From positions 930,001 to 994,000 of the forward strand of contig VWND01000069.1 in NCBI GenBank assembly GCA_009599575.1: a stretch of DNA of 64,000 nucleotides. The letters run 5' to 3'. The notes beneath the pieces were generated by a model that was not told where the DNA came from, did not search any database, and saw nothing but the letters and a program-made list of their open reading frames with translations. Both the position numbers and the translations under genes were made by a program. This stretch comes from Blumeriella jaapii (taxonomy: Eukaryota > Ascomycota > Leotiomycetes > Helotiales > Drepanopezizaceae). Positions 33,803-45,715 of the stretch are shown here, in pieces. The stretch's first letter is position 1, and each line of letters starts with the position of its first letter.

Positions 33803-33889
33803 AAAAGCCAATAGCAAAAAAGCTAAAAACGGGTTAAAAAACTAAAAAAGCGTAGAATTAAAAAGTTCGGTTTATAATTAATTAGTTTT
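33803..33889 (+). pseudogene. F: last part of the unrecognised coding region
   Basis: The frame of F before 20510 (NAIFPQK) continues here as PIAKKLKTG and ends at a TAG near 33887 after three further in-frame stops. The continuity across the 13.3-kb insertion supports both the AAAAG duplication and the reality of the F frame. The end is rich in Lys and Arg. Confidence 0.6.
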
Positions 33890-34237
33890 TAAATTATATA
33901 AAATAAATTAAATTGTATTTATTAAAATTATATTTTTTTTGGTCGTAGTTAAAAACCATTACGTATATTATTTGAAATAAAATATAAAACGGTAATATTT
34001 TATATTAATAAAAATTAATAATTTTAGCTATAATTAAAATATAAATCCTTCCGAAACTTTTTGCCACTGATTATTTTTAACAGATATAAAAGCAAAGCAT
34101 TTTTTTAGATAGTACTATAAGTACGCAATCCAATTTATACCTTTACTTATTTTTTTTTCTTTTTTTTAGTTTTTTTTAGGGGTTTCCTAGACTATTTTAC
34201 CCACCGATATGTGGCCGTATCAGTCTGGTTTTCCTAC
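33890..34237. other. Unassigned stretch after F
   Basis: AT-rich until about 34170, then about 65 bp that are not RIP-mutated (GGGGTTTCCTAGACTATTTT, then CCACCGATATGTGGCCGTAT). There is no open frame. It may contain the 3' end of F and a breakpoint, because an inverted piece of F begins at 34238. Confidence 0.4.
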
Positions 34238-34641
34238 CTACTTTTATAGTCGTAAATTTAAAATATCGGAATAGCGTCGTTTTTTTTTTTCGGTATAAAA
34301 ATGCCGTATTTAACGACGCTTAGTTTTTTGCTTTAAAAAAAAATCAGATTTAAAGTTTCGCAGCCGATTAGAATTTTTTTTAATAATTGCATAGCGTCGT
34401 CGACTAGTTTGCAAACGGCTGTAAAAAGATTTGTAAATTTGCGGGTTTTTAAATTGTTAGCTTTTAAAGCTTGCGCTTTGAAAATATAAGCGTTTAGTAT
34501 TTAAACTTTTTTTTTCGTAAAAATAATGGTTTCGAAAAAGCGAGCGAAATGCCGAAATAAAATAATACCGGTGATTTTATTAAAAACGTATTTTTAAATA
34601 TTTTTTTTCGTTAATTTGGCAGAAAACGCAAAATTCGGTCT
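34238..34641 (-). pseudogene. F': inverted partial copy of F
   Basis: The reverse complement aligns with F 17664-18058 base by base, with differences mostly C/T and G/A. On the left it ends at a breakpoint inside F. On the right it is cut by the LTR of A3 after GGTCT, so more of this copy should lie beyond the A3 insertion, outside the window. Confidence 0.8.
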
Positions 34642-34906
34642 TGTGACGATCTAATTAATCGGAGGGCTGGAAGATCAGTCAACTGGTCGTCGTGTTTATA
34701 TAATATAAGAAACGAGCCTTTGGTTCTGTAATAAAATATTTATTTAGAATTAACAACTGCAAAAGGCAGAGGTTGCTAAAAAAAAAAAGCTTTATATATA
34801 TAAATAGTTTTTATAATTGATAAAAAAACCTATCAGAAGACCAGGGAGCTTGCAGTTATACGTAGTTGCTGGGGTGATACGAGGGGCAAAAGAATAAGTT
34901 GTTATA
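34642..34906 (-). repeat. A3 3' LTR (265 bp)
   Basis: It starts TGTGACGATCTAATTAATCG and ends GTTGTTATA. It is the single-unit type, without the 28-bp duplication of A1. Confidence 0.92.
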
Positions 34907-35480
34907 CTATTCCTCCGTCCGAAAAAAGCGCGCTTTCGAACTTTTATTTATTGGTACGTCGTTGTTTAAATAATCGTACGAATTTAAATTTTCGAAATAC
35001 GCTTTGAGTTAGTTTATAAGTTTTGCAAAAAAACCGGGGAGCTTTTTATGCGCTAAATAAAAGTCGCGTATTTTTAAAGAAGCATATATAAAATCAGACG
35101 CGGAGTATTATATAAGATTTTTATTTAAGCTTATTTAAAAAGCTTTGTATTAAAAGGTTTTCCGTTGCATTCGATAAGCGATTAATTTTTCGATTTCGTA
35201 TTTAAATTTACTAATTATATTAATAAATTTAAGGGTTGGGTTAATTTAACCTGAAAGCGCGTCGTTAATTGTTTTACGCAGTCGATTAGCGTGGAAAACT
35301 AAATGTACGTTTATAATATTAAAAAGGTTTAGCTTGAAAGCGTTGTCGAAAATTTTGGCTACAATTTTAAAAAGGCCGTTTGTAAAATTGTCGAGCTTGC
35401 GGAAGGGCCGGAAGGTCGGAAATAGACGTATATTAAGCTAAACGTAATCGTTAACGTTAAAATCGATCGCGCGGCGAAAT
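34907..35480 (-). pseudogene. A3 GPY/F module and chromodomain
   Basis: Aligns with A1 8370-8958: the chromodomain lies at about 35005-35215 and GPY/F at about 35265-35465. Many stops. Confidence 0.78.
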
Positions 35481-36640
35481 TTATTCGTATTTTTTTTTAT
35501 TTTATCGTAGGCTTATTAAAAATGCGATTTGGCAAGGTTTTAAATATTATAATGGCGGCGAGCGTACGCACGAGCTTCGTTTGCGTTTAGCTTGTATAAA
35601 AAATTGGAAAAAAAGGAAGTATCGAGCTTTTAGTTTTAATTAGTATAGGAAATATAATCGTATACAATTTTAAAAAGTAAAAGGCCATTTAGATTTTCGT
35701 AAAAAAGAATTATTTAAGCGAAATTTATTATTAAAAAAAATTCGTTTTAATCGTTTTAATAAAAGTTTACGAAAGGTCGAAAGCGTTTTTATAAATATTA
35801 GTTGTAAATTTCGGTTTGATTATCGGTTTTAGAATAAACGGCTATCGAAAGCTTTAATTGCGTACCGAGTATTTTGTTTAATTTAAACTAGAAAATAAAT
35901 TAATATTAAAAGCTACGATCGCTAATAATACTTTTTAAAAGGCCAAAATATTTGTATATATAAAATATATATAATTTGGCGAAGTTTCGAACGTCGATAT
36001 TTTTATGGCAGAAAATCGAAATAACTTGCTTGGAAAAGCGATTTATTATTACGAATACGTTATCGTAATCGTATTTGTTTTTGTTAAAATTGCAAAAGTT
36101 TATTATAACGTACTTTTAAAAATGGTCAGAAACAAAAAAAAGCTAAAAAAAGCCGGAGCGCTTATTTTTTAAAACAGAATTTTTTTAATAAGCGTAGCAA
36201 TTGCGATAGTATTGTTTTACGAAAGCTGTTATATTTCGCTAATAATATTAGTTCGAAAGCAATTGCGTAGTTTTGCGAACGTTAAAATAAGCGGTGGAAA
36301 TTTAATCGTGTATTTTTCGTATAAAAGCCAAACGAAAATAATCGACGTTTAATATTATTAAACGACCGTAATATAGCAGCAAATCGCGTTTAAATATATA
36401 CGAAATGTTGTTATCGTCGTTTTTTTTCGTAGCGTTTCGTATAGCTTTTTTTCGGAAGATTATTAAACTGCTAGCTGTGCGATTAGCGTAAAGAATTTAG
36501 TTAACGATACGGAATACGAAAAAAAAATTAATTATTTTAACGATAAAAACAATTATTTCGAAGATCGTGGAAGGTCGAAGTTTTTTAATTAAAAGGCGGT
36601 AATCGATTTGATTTGTTTAGAAAAGGGTTTACAGGCGCTG
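35481..36640 (-). pseudogene. A3 integrase remnant
   Basis: Aligns with A1 7230-8350. The zinc-binding module is at about 36175-36365 and the core at about 35715-36135. No long frame remains open. Confidence 0.8.
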
Positions 36641-38060
36641 GATGCGTTTAAAAGAGTTTTGGCGGTCGAATTCGCTTATACGACGTATTAATACGTTAGC
36701 CAAAAAATTGTGTTTATTTGGTTTGTACGTAATAAGAAAGTTGTAATCGGCGAAAAGCTCGGTTTAGCGTGTTTATCGAACGTTTAAAAATTTAAAAGTT
36801 ATAAAATATTTTAAAGTTTTATAATTAATAATTATTTTAATTTAATAAATTAAATTAATTAGTTTAATACGAAAATTGTTTAGAAATTTTATAATTGCGA
36901 GCATTTTTTTATCGTGTACGACGTAATTTAATTTTGCGAAGATTATAATTTTGTTAAAATAAGCGATTAAAAGCCAGTCGTTATTATAAAATTGCGAAAG
37001 CACAAAAGCTATTACGCCGTCGGAAGCGTTAATTTTTAATATGCAAGAAAGGTTTTGCTTATAATATTATAAAATTAGTGCGATAATAAAAGTTAATATA
37101 AAAAAATCGAAACTTTTTTAATATTTAGAAATGAAATTGTAAGAAACGTTAGCTTTGGTTAAATGAATTAAAAGCTTTGCAATTATACCGTAATTTCGAA
37201 TAAAACGTCGGTAAAAGTTACAAAAACCAAAAAAGCTTTGTATACTTTTTATAGTAGTAGAAGGCTTTTAATAAGCGATTACGAAGATTTTTTTTAAGTT
37301 TATTTTTAAGCTTTTAATAGAAATAATAAAGCTTAAGTAACGGGTCCGAGTAACGTTGAATTTAAATTTCCGAATATCGGTTTATAATTTAGCGTCAGCG
37401 AGCTTTTGAAGCATTTTGCGAACGTATATAGCGTGTTTAAAAAGTCGGACGAATAAATAAAAATATTATTTAAATATATAATATAAAAATCGTTTAAATA
37501 ATCGAAAAAAACGACGTTTATATAACGTTAGTAAATTGCGAGTTTATTAATAAAATTAAAAAATAGCATTTTGCATTTATAAGCGTCGTAACGCGTATAA
37601 AACGTCGTTAGTTTTTTATTAGCGGAGTTTATTCGAATTTTGTAAAAAGCTTAACGAATATCGAATTTCGTAAAAATTCGCGCTTTCGAAAAACGAACAA
37701 AAGTTTTATCGATAAAAAAAAAAAGTAGCGATTTTTACGAATAATATTATTAAAAGTTCGATAATCGATATAAAAACGCAGTAAACCGTCGGGTTTTTTA
37801 ACGAAAAGTATTAAAACAGCGAAAAAAGCGGTAAAAGATTTAATAAAGCTTTTATTAAAATTATTTTACAAATAAATTTTAATAATCTCGAGCTTTGGAA
37901 TCGATATTTTATATAAAAAAGTGTATTTTAGCTTTTTTTTATTTATAATAAGCTCGATTTTGTAATCGTAAGGCCGGTGAAAAGCTAGCTCGTTATTAGC
38001 GGCCTTAGAAAACACGTGTTCGAGGTTTTTGTATTCCGGAGGAAAAAATTCGAAAAAAGA
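36641..38060 (-). pseudogene. A3 RNase H and reverse transcriptase remnants
   Basis: RNase H lies at about 36650-37060 and RT at about 37265-38030, recognised by alignment with A1. Each has many stops, and the catalytic box again reads YLNN (about 37475-37490). From 38061 to 38920 the linker to the protease follows, with a long poly-A run at 38458-38481. Confidence 0.82.
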
Positions 38061-38456
38061 TTTATTCGAAATTAGCTTTATTAAATTAATTAAAAAAGTC
38101 GAAATCGATATTTCGTTCGTTTTGAAACGTTCGAAAAAACTGTGAAATTAAGTTTTAAAAAAAATGTTATACGTAAAATCGTTTAGTATTTTATCGATTT
38201 CGTATAAAAAGGTTAAAAACATTTTAATTGCTTTTTTTTTGGAAATTAATTTAAAAGCGTAAGTAATAATTTGGCAGATAAAAATTGGATAAACAATAGA
38301 TTAAAGAATTCGTTTTCGAATTGGTCGTTTAAAAAATTTAAAAAATGGCTTATTTAAATTATCGATTATATTAAGCTGAAAGGCTATCGCGGCGAAGGCT
38401 TTTTTTCGGTTTTTGATATAATTGTTTTTCGTAAAACGAAAAAGCTGTTTTAACGA

Positions 38457-38490
<34 letters not shown>

Positions 38491-38923
38491 AAAAAGATCG
38501 GCAGCCTAGGAAAATAATATAATTTTTTGTATTATTTTATTAGCGTCGCTATCGAAATTAGCACCGCGAATAAAATTCGATTTTTTCGCGTTTCGCATAA
38601 CGTCGTAGATTTGCTATAATTGATTAAGGTTTTTGTTACGTTTTATAATATCGTTTTAATAGCGAAATTGAATTTTTCGAAAATGCAAATAAAAGATTTT
38701 AATACAACGAGCGTAAAAGGCTGTGGGGAAATAAGATTTCGGCTAATAAAATTTGCGTTTATTATAATTTAATAAAATTTAATATTCGGCCAACCAAGCT
38801 TTTTCTAGAATTATATTATAATTTCCGAAATTAATAATTAAAAAAAAAATAAACGATTATATTTGATTATTAATAATAAGATTAAAAAACGTAAAATATA
38901 TAATTAAATAGCCACGAGCTTTA

Positions 38924-39148
38924 TTATACTTTTTTATAAAAAAAAAAGCCGGGAAAGATTGAATCAAAGGTTTTAAAGAAAAAAAGGAATTTGATTAGCG
39001 CCGAATCGATTAACGCATAACCGTTCGCTTTAAAATCGGCGAGCGTTTTCATTTTGTACGAAAAGTTATTTTTAATAAATATAACGGGAATTGTTAATAA
39101 ATCGCTATTAAAAAGCTTTCGAACGTTAAAATAACGTATATCGCGCAA
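38924..39148 (-). pseudogene. A3 aspartic protease remnant
   Basis: The minus frame reads RDIRYFNVRKLFNSDLLTIP and TLADFKANGYALIDSAL. The triad is D-F-K-A, the same double loss as in A2, which may mean shared descent of A2 and A3 after an early change or the same mutable sites hit twice. Confidence 0.87.
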
Positions 39149-39159
39149 CGCGTTTAAAA

Positions 39160-40632
39160 AAAAGGCTTTGCTTAGACCTGGGCGTTTTTTCGATTGGCGG
39201 AAAAGTTTTTAATTTTTTCGTATGCGTTTTGGAAATCGTTTAAAAAAAGATTTTTGTTTTTATTATTATTATTAAAAAGCGAATTTTCGGCCGGTTCGAT
39301 TTCGTTTATATTTATTAATTTAAAAAAGCTTTTAAATAAAACCGAGGATCGGCTCGTAAAAAATCGTGCAGATTGGTTTTTTTGAATTTTTTAATATAAA
39401 ATAAAAAACGAGCGTTGTCGTTGGTCCGATCGAAAGGAAAAAACGCTAAAAAAGGCGTTTTGGCGTGGAAAAAGAAGAAAAACAGCAGAAGGCTGAAAAA
39501 AAGCTTATAAAACATTTAAACGATTTTCGTACGTACGATTTGATTCGTAATACGTTTTAATTAAAAATTTACTATTTTAATAAATAATAAATTTGGTTAA
39601 AAAGCGATTCGCGTATAAAATTCGTTTAGCTAATTGATTTTGTTTTTTTTAACGGACGGCGGTAAATTAATTTTTAAAAATCGTTGTACGCGCTTATTTT
39701 AAATGCAGCTTTTTTCGTAAACGTTTTGGTATTTTGTCGCGAAAAGCGTTTCGAAGCTATTTGTTAATTCGTATTTGAGCGTTTGCTGCGAAAATGGAAA
39801 ATCGCAGATAAAATCGCTAAAAGTCGTCGTACGTATTTATTATAAATATTTTGAATTCGTTTTCGGTTTTTTAAACGTCGGAAAGATCGGCTAGGAAATC
39901 GGCGATCTTTTTAATTAATTTTTCGGAAAATGTAAAATCGGAACGGTTTAAAATACGCGGAGTAAAAAATTTTTTTATTACGCTTTCGGTCTGATCGAAT
40001 ATATAATTTTTGCGAAATCGATCGCTAGCGAAATAATCGTGGTAGAATTCGAAATTGTTAAAAACTTTAGTTTTTAAATGGCGTGTTTTGTAATTTTTAT
40101 TATTATTTAATTTAAACTTAAAATTCGAAACGCGTTTTATACGAGCTAGTCGAAAGTTAATAGATAAATGGAAATTATAGCGTTTAAAAAGCGCGCTAGA
40201 GTTTTGGCCGTTATAAAAAAATTTAAAAAAAATTCGCGAAAAGCGTGGAGGTTGATTTGCAGCGTTTATTGGTTGAAATAAAACGTTGCGAAAAGAAGCA
40301 GCAGATTCGCGATTGGCAGAAGCACGTTCGATAGATTTTATTAAACGCTTTAATTAAAGGGTTTGTCGCAGTCGTATAATTTTCAAAAGTTATCGTTTAC
40401 GTTTTTGCGCTTTTTTTAATTAATTTTGCAAAAGTTTTAATTAAACGTTTTTAGCGTTAAATTGCAAAAAAAAGATGGCAAACGAAATGGTTGGCGTTCT
40501 GCCCTTTTTTTTTTTTTTTTTTTTTCTTCGGGAAAAGAATTGTTTTTTAAAAGAAAAAGCTTTTGGAGAAGGCTGCTTTTTCGCTGATTAAAAGGGAGGT
40601 TGAAATATAATAGCAGAAGTTGAAAAGCTTTA
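39160..40632 (-). pseudogene. A3 gag remnant, N-terminus missing
   Basis: Aligns with A1 gag from its end back to about A1 3240. The first 25 or so codons and the leader are missing because A4 is inserted there. A poly-T run of 20 or more bases lies near 40505-40525. Confidence 0.72.
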
Positions 40633-40732
40633 TATAACGACTCATTTTTTTTGCCCCTCGTGTCACCCCAGCAACTACGTGTAGCTGCAAGCTCCCTGGT
40701 CTCCTGGTGGATCTTTCCATTAACTATGGAAA
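40633..40732 (+). repeat. A4 5' LTR, first part
   Basis: It starts TATAACGACTC (RIP form of TGTGACGATTC) and contains GCAACTACGTGTAGCTGCAAG once. It is cut by E2 after GGAAA (40728-40732), just upstream of the presumed TATA box of the LTR. Confidence 0.9.
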
Positions 40733-40905
40733 TGTAAAAGAATGAAACGTTAGTTCGTTAGTCACGTGGTTCGAAAATCACGTTGTTATTACGTAACATC
40801 GGAGCCCGCACATACTGTATCTTAGACTTCGCGACATTTTTAATTTAAAACTTCGTAATTAATGCAATTTATTTACGAACCTTTTGTTCGTTCGCACTTT
40901 TAACA
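40733..40905 (+). repeat. E2 5' LTR (173 bp)
   Basis: TGTAAAAGAATG to TTTTAACA. The middle (ATCGGAGCCCGCACATACTG) is little mutated. Bases after it (TATTAATTACC) are where a tRNA primer site is expected, but I cannot assign a tRNA. Confidence 0.93.
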
Positions 40906-40979
40906 TATTAATTACCAAACCTTTTTAACACTTTTATTTCAGCCTTCGAGCTGAAAAAGCTTGCTAATTCTGTTCTGCT

Positions 40980-42450
40980 TTTGCGTATATAAAAAATTAA
41001 TAAATCTTATCGCGATAATAATTTTTATAATTTTTCAAAAATAACTTTTACGATACGAAACTACGAAACGATAATTCTTTTTAATACAAAACCTATATTT
41101 AAAAAACTCCGTTCTGCTTTTGTTTATATTTCGGAATAAAATACATTTTACGCTTTTTTTTTAACGAATTATATCGGACCATCCCAAATTGTCGGAACTT
41201 TTTAATTGCTTTATTTTAAAGCATTTTAAATATTCCGACCAAATCGTCGCCGTTCTGATTATTAATACGAAAGCCTGCTTTTAAAAATTTTTCGATATTT
41301 TCGCTTACGCGATAAAGCAAAACGATATAATAATATTATTTAAAGCTAAATTAAATAATTTCGCTTAGAAGCTGAATATTCAAACGGTATAATACTAGGA
41401 AAAAAAAACCTTTTAAAAAAAAAAATTCAAAACCGCGAAGCCGAGCTTGCCAATTTCCGAAAACAAACTTTTACCAATCAAAATACACCGAATATTTTAA
41501 ACGCAAAAAAAAAAACATCTGCTTTTTCCGACCCCGATAAGTTCACAGATTCGGATAGCATTAGCAACGTTACGAAGCATTTTACTATTTTTTTTTAAAA
41601 TATAATTCTAAAGCTCCGTTTCAATTAAAATTAATATGCGACCGAACAAAATCGTATAAGCTATTTTTTTTCTCGTTTTTCCGATATAATCAAAAGCGCT
41701 TTACAAAAAAATTTACGTACGAACGGCATTTTTTTTTTATTTGATTATTACAGAAATAATTTAAATTTTTTAACAATCGTTCGGTATTTTTAATTAATAA
41801 GCAAATGCATTTAAAAAAATTCTGTTTTTTAAACAAAACAATTAATTTCTGTTTACTTTTTTTTTTATTTGGCTAGAAATTAAAAATCATATTAAATTTA
41901 ATAACAAAGCCGCTATCGCTATTTTGCGCGAAGCTTTTTATTTTAATATAATTATCCGTTTGTTATATATTAATTTTTTCGATTTAAAAACCGATTTTAT
42001 TAATTTTTGCGCTTAAATACGCGAAACCGATATCGTTTTTCGATAATTAAATTTTAATTATTACAAAACCGAAAGCCGTAATACGAGAATTACTTTTTTC
42101 GCTTTTATATTTAAAACTGCTATTACGACTATTATTTAAAACGATTTTATAAATCTTAATGCTATCCAAATCAAAGCAATTATATAAACCGCAGTTAATA
42201 TAGCAAAAAACAAACGCTTAATCGGTAACGCCGAAAAGCTAGCTCGCCGAATTTATTTTTTTATTAACAACTTTTGCTTATAATATACCAGCGATAAACA
42301 CCGAGCTGTTAACTGCTCCGATTTTTTTTAAATTAAAAAGGCTAAAGCCGAAGCAAAAAAGTCGGGAAACTAATTGTTTTTAATAATTATTATTATTAAA
42401 AACTTTTAAAAAATAAATTAGAATTATTTGTTTTAAATAGCGTTCCGAAA
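40980..42450 (+). pseudogene. E2 gag remnant with zinc knuckle
   Basis: The Gag region reads FSDPDKFTDSDSISNVTKHF at about 41535-41590, matching the DP.KF.G start of fungal Ty3 Gag core domains, followed by basic, stop-filled frames. Near the end, at about 42269-42310, a zinc knuckle is recognisable as C-L-stop-Y-T-S-D-K-H-R-A-V-N-C, that is C-x2-C-x4-H-x4-C with the second Cys as Tyr. The start codon could not be fixed. Confidence 0.75.
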
Positions 42451-42700
42451 TTATATTTAATATTATTTTGTATTATAATTGCTAATAATATATATATTAA
42501 AACCTATTTTTTAAACGATTTCGGAGCTATCGATAATTTCATTAATCATGCTTTCGTGCAACACTACGAATTAACCTTTGTTTTACTTATTAACTTACGT
42601 AAACTTACCGTGGTTAACGGACGTTTTTCCATACGGCGACGTTATTTATTAAATCTCTTTTCAAATTAATATCGCCCGCCATATCGAACGAATTACAGCT
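42451..42700 (+). pseudogene. E2 aspartic protease remnant
   Basis: The frame reads FLNDFGAIDNFINHAFVQHY and LRKLTVVNGRF. The catalytic triad is D-F-G-A at 42517-42528 (family D-S-G-A). NFI...FV and VV(D)GR are conserved in this protease type. Positions 42701-43370 are the protease to RT linker; 43184 corresponds to the first base of the window in E1. Confidence 0.85.
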
Positions 42701-43379
42701 TTTATTATAACATTTAGAAAATACAATTTTATTTTAAACAAACCTTAGCTTAAAATACACAACTTTTATATTAATTAAATTACGAATACTTTTTGTTTTA
42801 ATTCAGATTTTTGCCGTTCGAATTGTTTATTTCAAAACTTTTATCAATTAGCTGTTTTAGGCTTAATTCAAAAACGCTACTTTTATAAGTTAATCGTTTA
42901 ATTAGCCCCTTTTCGCCGTACAAAAGCTGCTGCTTTTAATATTTTATTTTTTTAGCCCGGAATCGAGGTATTTTCAGTTTTATTATACGAAATCGATCAA
43001 CGTTTATAAAAACTAGGCGCTATAATTAAAAACGATCTCAATTTTGCATTTCCAGAAGTAAATCAGTTACGATAAAAATTCTTTTAAGCTAAACGACAAC
43101 ATTTATCAGCTAAATTTTATTTCGCTAGAATCTTTTTAAAAAATATTCGTTTAGCTTTTTAAACCAAATTATTAATCGATTTTCGAATAAAACTTTTTTA
43201 ATACTACTATTATTATTTGGCCGTTTTCGATTTTATTAAAACTAATAAACTTGCGCTTTATAAAAAAAACGTTGATTATACGATAAAACTCCGTTTTAAC
43301 GCAATATTTCCATACGGTTTTTTATATAATATATTAATTAACGAATTTTAAATTTTACGTAAGTTTTTAAAAAAAAACC

Positions 43380-44090
43380 TCGAAAAAAGCTAAATTCGAA
43401 TTAACTTTTTCTCCGCCGCTTTTTCAATTTTATTTGCGAAAACCAAAAGGCGGATTACGTTTTTGCGTCGATTATAAAGCTTTCAACGCTATAATAATTA
43501 AAAACCGGTATTTTTTGCTATTAATTCAAAAAACATTTTTTCGATTAAATAAAACGAAGTTTTATATTAAACTTAACGTTTTTGCCGTTTTTAATAAAAT
43601 TCGAATAAAAAAAAGCTATAAATAGCTTATTACGTTTAATACAAAATACGATTTATTCGAATCGTTAATTATATTTTTCGGTTTATACAACGCTTTTGCC
43701 ATTTTCTAATTTCGCATTAACGATATTTTACGATTTTATTTAAATATTTTTTGCATAACTTATATAAACGATATTTTAGTTTATTCAAACGATTTTCAAA
43801 AATATAAAAAACACGTTAATTTCGTTTTTTAAGCTTTTTCCGACGCTAGCCTGTAATTAAATATAAAAAAATACGAATTTAAAATTTAAAAAATCGTTTA
43901 CTTAGAAATAATTATTTTTATTACTAAAATTAAAATAAACCCTAAGAAATTAAAAGCTATTATTAGCTGGAACCTCCCTTTCAACGTTAAAAACGTACAA
44001 GCGTTTTTAGGTTTTGCAAATTTTTACCGACGTTTTATCAAAGGTTTTTTTCGCATCGTCACTTTTTTGATAAATCTAACGAAAAAAAAT
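43380..44090 (+). pseudogene. E2 reverse transcriptase remnant
   Basis: The open piece 43434-43622 reads GLRFCVDYKAFNAIIIKNRY and TKFYIKLNVFAVFNKIRIKK. The catalytic box is YIND at about 43761-43772. Then come [20 protein letters not shown] (about 43986-44045), the typical Ty3 thumb/connection block, nearly intact. The first Asp (KLD) is Asn, as in E1. Confidence 0.92.
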
Positions 44091-44179
44091 ATTAAATAAA
44101 ACTTTAATAATAATTATATTAAAGCTTTCGAATTTCTCAAATCAGCTTTTACGATTGTATTTACGTTATCCCATTTTAA

Positions 44180-44560
44180 TTTTAACAAAAAGATATTTAT
44201 TAAAACTGACGCTTTTAACTACGTTTTAAAAAAAAAAAATTTTAAAAGAACGATGCAAGAATATTTTATTCAATCGCTTTTATATCGAAAAAGTTCGATT
44301 CAGCCGAATGCAATTACGAGATTTATAACAAAAAACTTTTCGCTATTATACGTTGTTTCGAAAATTAGCGAGCCGAATTACAAAAAGCTGCCTATTTAAT
44401 TCGAATACTTACAAACTACCGAAACTTAAAATATTTTATAACGATTAAGCAATTTAATAAGCGTTAAATACGCTGAAGCGAATTTTTAGCTGGTTTTGAC
44501 TTTATAATTATATTCAGACTTAAAAAACAAAATAGCAAATCTGATTTTTTAACCCGACGT
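44180..44560 (+). pseudogene. E2 RNase H remnant
   Basis: FIKTDAFNYVL marks the start (KTDASD type), and a frameshift follows in a poly-A run near 44227. Recognition of the rest depends on alignment with E1. Positions 44561-44880 are the linker, with a short direct repeat TTAAAGTTTTAAACGCT at 44639-44673 not present in E1. Confidence 0.72.
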
Positions 44561-44879
44561 TTTTAAAATCTTTCCCAAAAATTTTTAAACGAAAAAATTC
44601 AGTTTCAAAACCAAACTCTTTTTAAAAAGCATTATTTAATTAAAGTTTTAAACGCTAAAGTTTTAAACGCTTTTTCAGCTTTATTTAAACAAATACTCAA
44701 AGCAAACGACGAAAAGTTTTTACGATTGTTAAACGAATATTATTTTATTAATAAGTTATAAATTGCTACCAAAAAAAAAATATTTAAATTAAAAAGTATT
44801 CCGAAATTAAAAAATTTATAATTTTCCGAATGTTTTATACGCAATAACAAATTATATTTTCGAAACCGATTATACGTTT

Positions 44880-45640
44880 CAAACACACCGAGTTTGAATA
44901 TTTCTATTCGCATCTAGCTATTGCAAATAGCCTATGATTTAATAAAAACAGGCCATTTCGGAAAAAACAAATTGTACGAGATTATCAGCAAAAATTATTA
45001 TTAACTATTGATTTCTAAAAATTGCAAAAGATTTATGCGCAATTGCAACAGTTATTTTCGCAATATAAATATTAATTAACGCTACCAAAGACTTTTTAAA
45101 TTTTTGCCTATTTTTTTACGCCGTTAAAGCTATATATCAATCGATTTTATAAATTTTTTTTCCGTTAAAAAGCATAAAAATCGAAATAATTTAATTATAA
45201 TAATAATATATCGCTTTATTAAAAAACGATATTATATAATTTGCTATTTTGCTATAAAAGCGTCAGATTTAACCAAGCTGTTTTGTAGAAATATTTAGCG
45301 CTTATATAGCTTTTTCGATTTTGTAATTTCAAACCGAAGCTTTTTATTCGTTTTACAATTTTAAAAAGCTATTAATCACCGTTTCGGAACCAATATTACG
45401 CTATCCATCAGCTTTTATTCCGAAACAAATAGCCAAACCGAAAACGCAAACGCTTATTTATTTTTTTACTTAAGATAATTTATTAAATACGCTTAAAAAA
45501 ACTAGAAAAACTGGCTTTTTTTAGCCGAATTCGCAGTAAATAACGCTGTAAACGCTTTTACCGGAGTTTTTCCTTTTTACGCCAATAAAAGCTTTTACTT
45601 CCGACTAAGCTTTTTTTTATCCAAACCTATTCTAGCCTTA
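44880..45640 (+). pseudogene. E2 integrase remnant
   Basis: The zinc-binding module reads IKTGHFGKNKLYEIISKNYY and then CKRFMRNCNSYFRN, with the second His kept and the last Cys as Tyr. The core extends to about 45500, with SQTENANAY near 45426 (Glu kept). AEFAVNNAVNAFTGVF-like text near 45520-45570 is the conserved end of the core. Confidence 0.88.
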
Positions 45641-45715
45641 ATTTCCCGCACGCTATAAATAACAAACGCAAAAAAAAACGATTTTGCAAATAAAATAAAA
45701 AAAATAAAACTATTA

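Larger units (their letters stand above)
34642..40632 (-). mobile_element. A3: Ty3 chromovirus, 3' part, cut by A4
   Basis: Family A on the minus strand. The 3' LTR is at 34642-34906 and the internal part runs to 40632, where it stops in the N-terminal part of gag (A1 position about 3240) at the first base of the A4 LTR. Its 5' end and 5' LTR should lie to the right of the A4 chain, outside the window. The duplication candidate at the left is GGTCT (34637-34641). Decay is somewhat heavier than in A2. Confidence 0.88.

Noticed and set aside
38458..38481. Poly-A run as evidence for a LINE tail
   Set aside because: It lies in the protease to RT linker of A3 and corresponds to T/A-rich runs at the same place in A1, A2 and A4. 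No LINE RT or endonuclease was seen anywhere.
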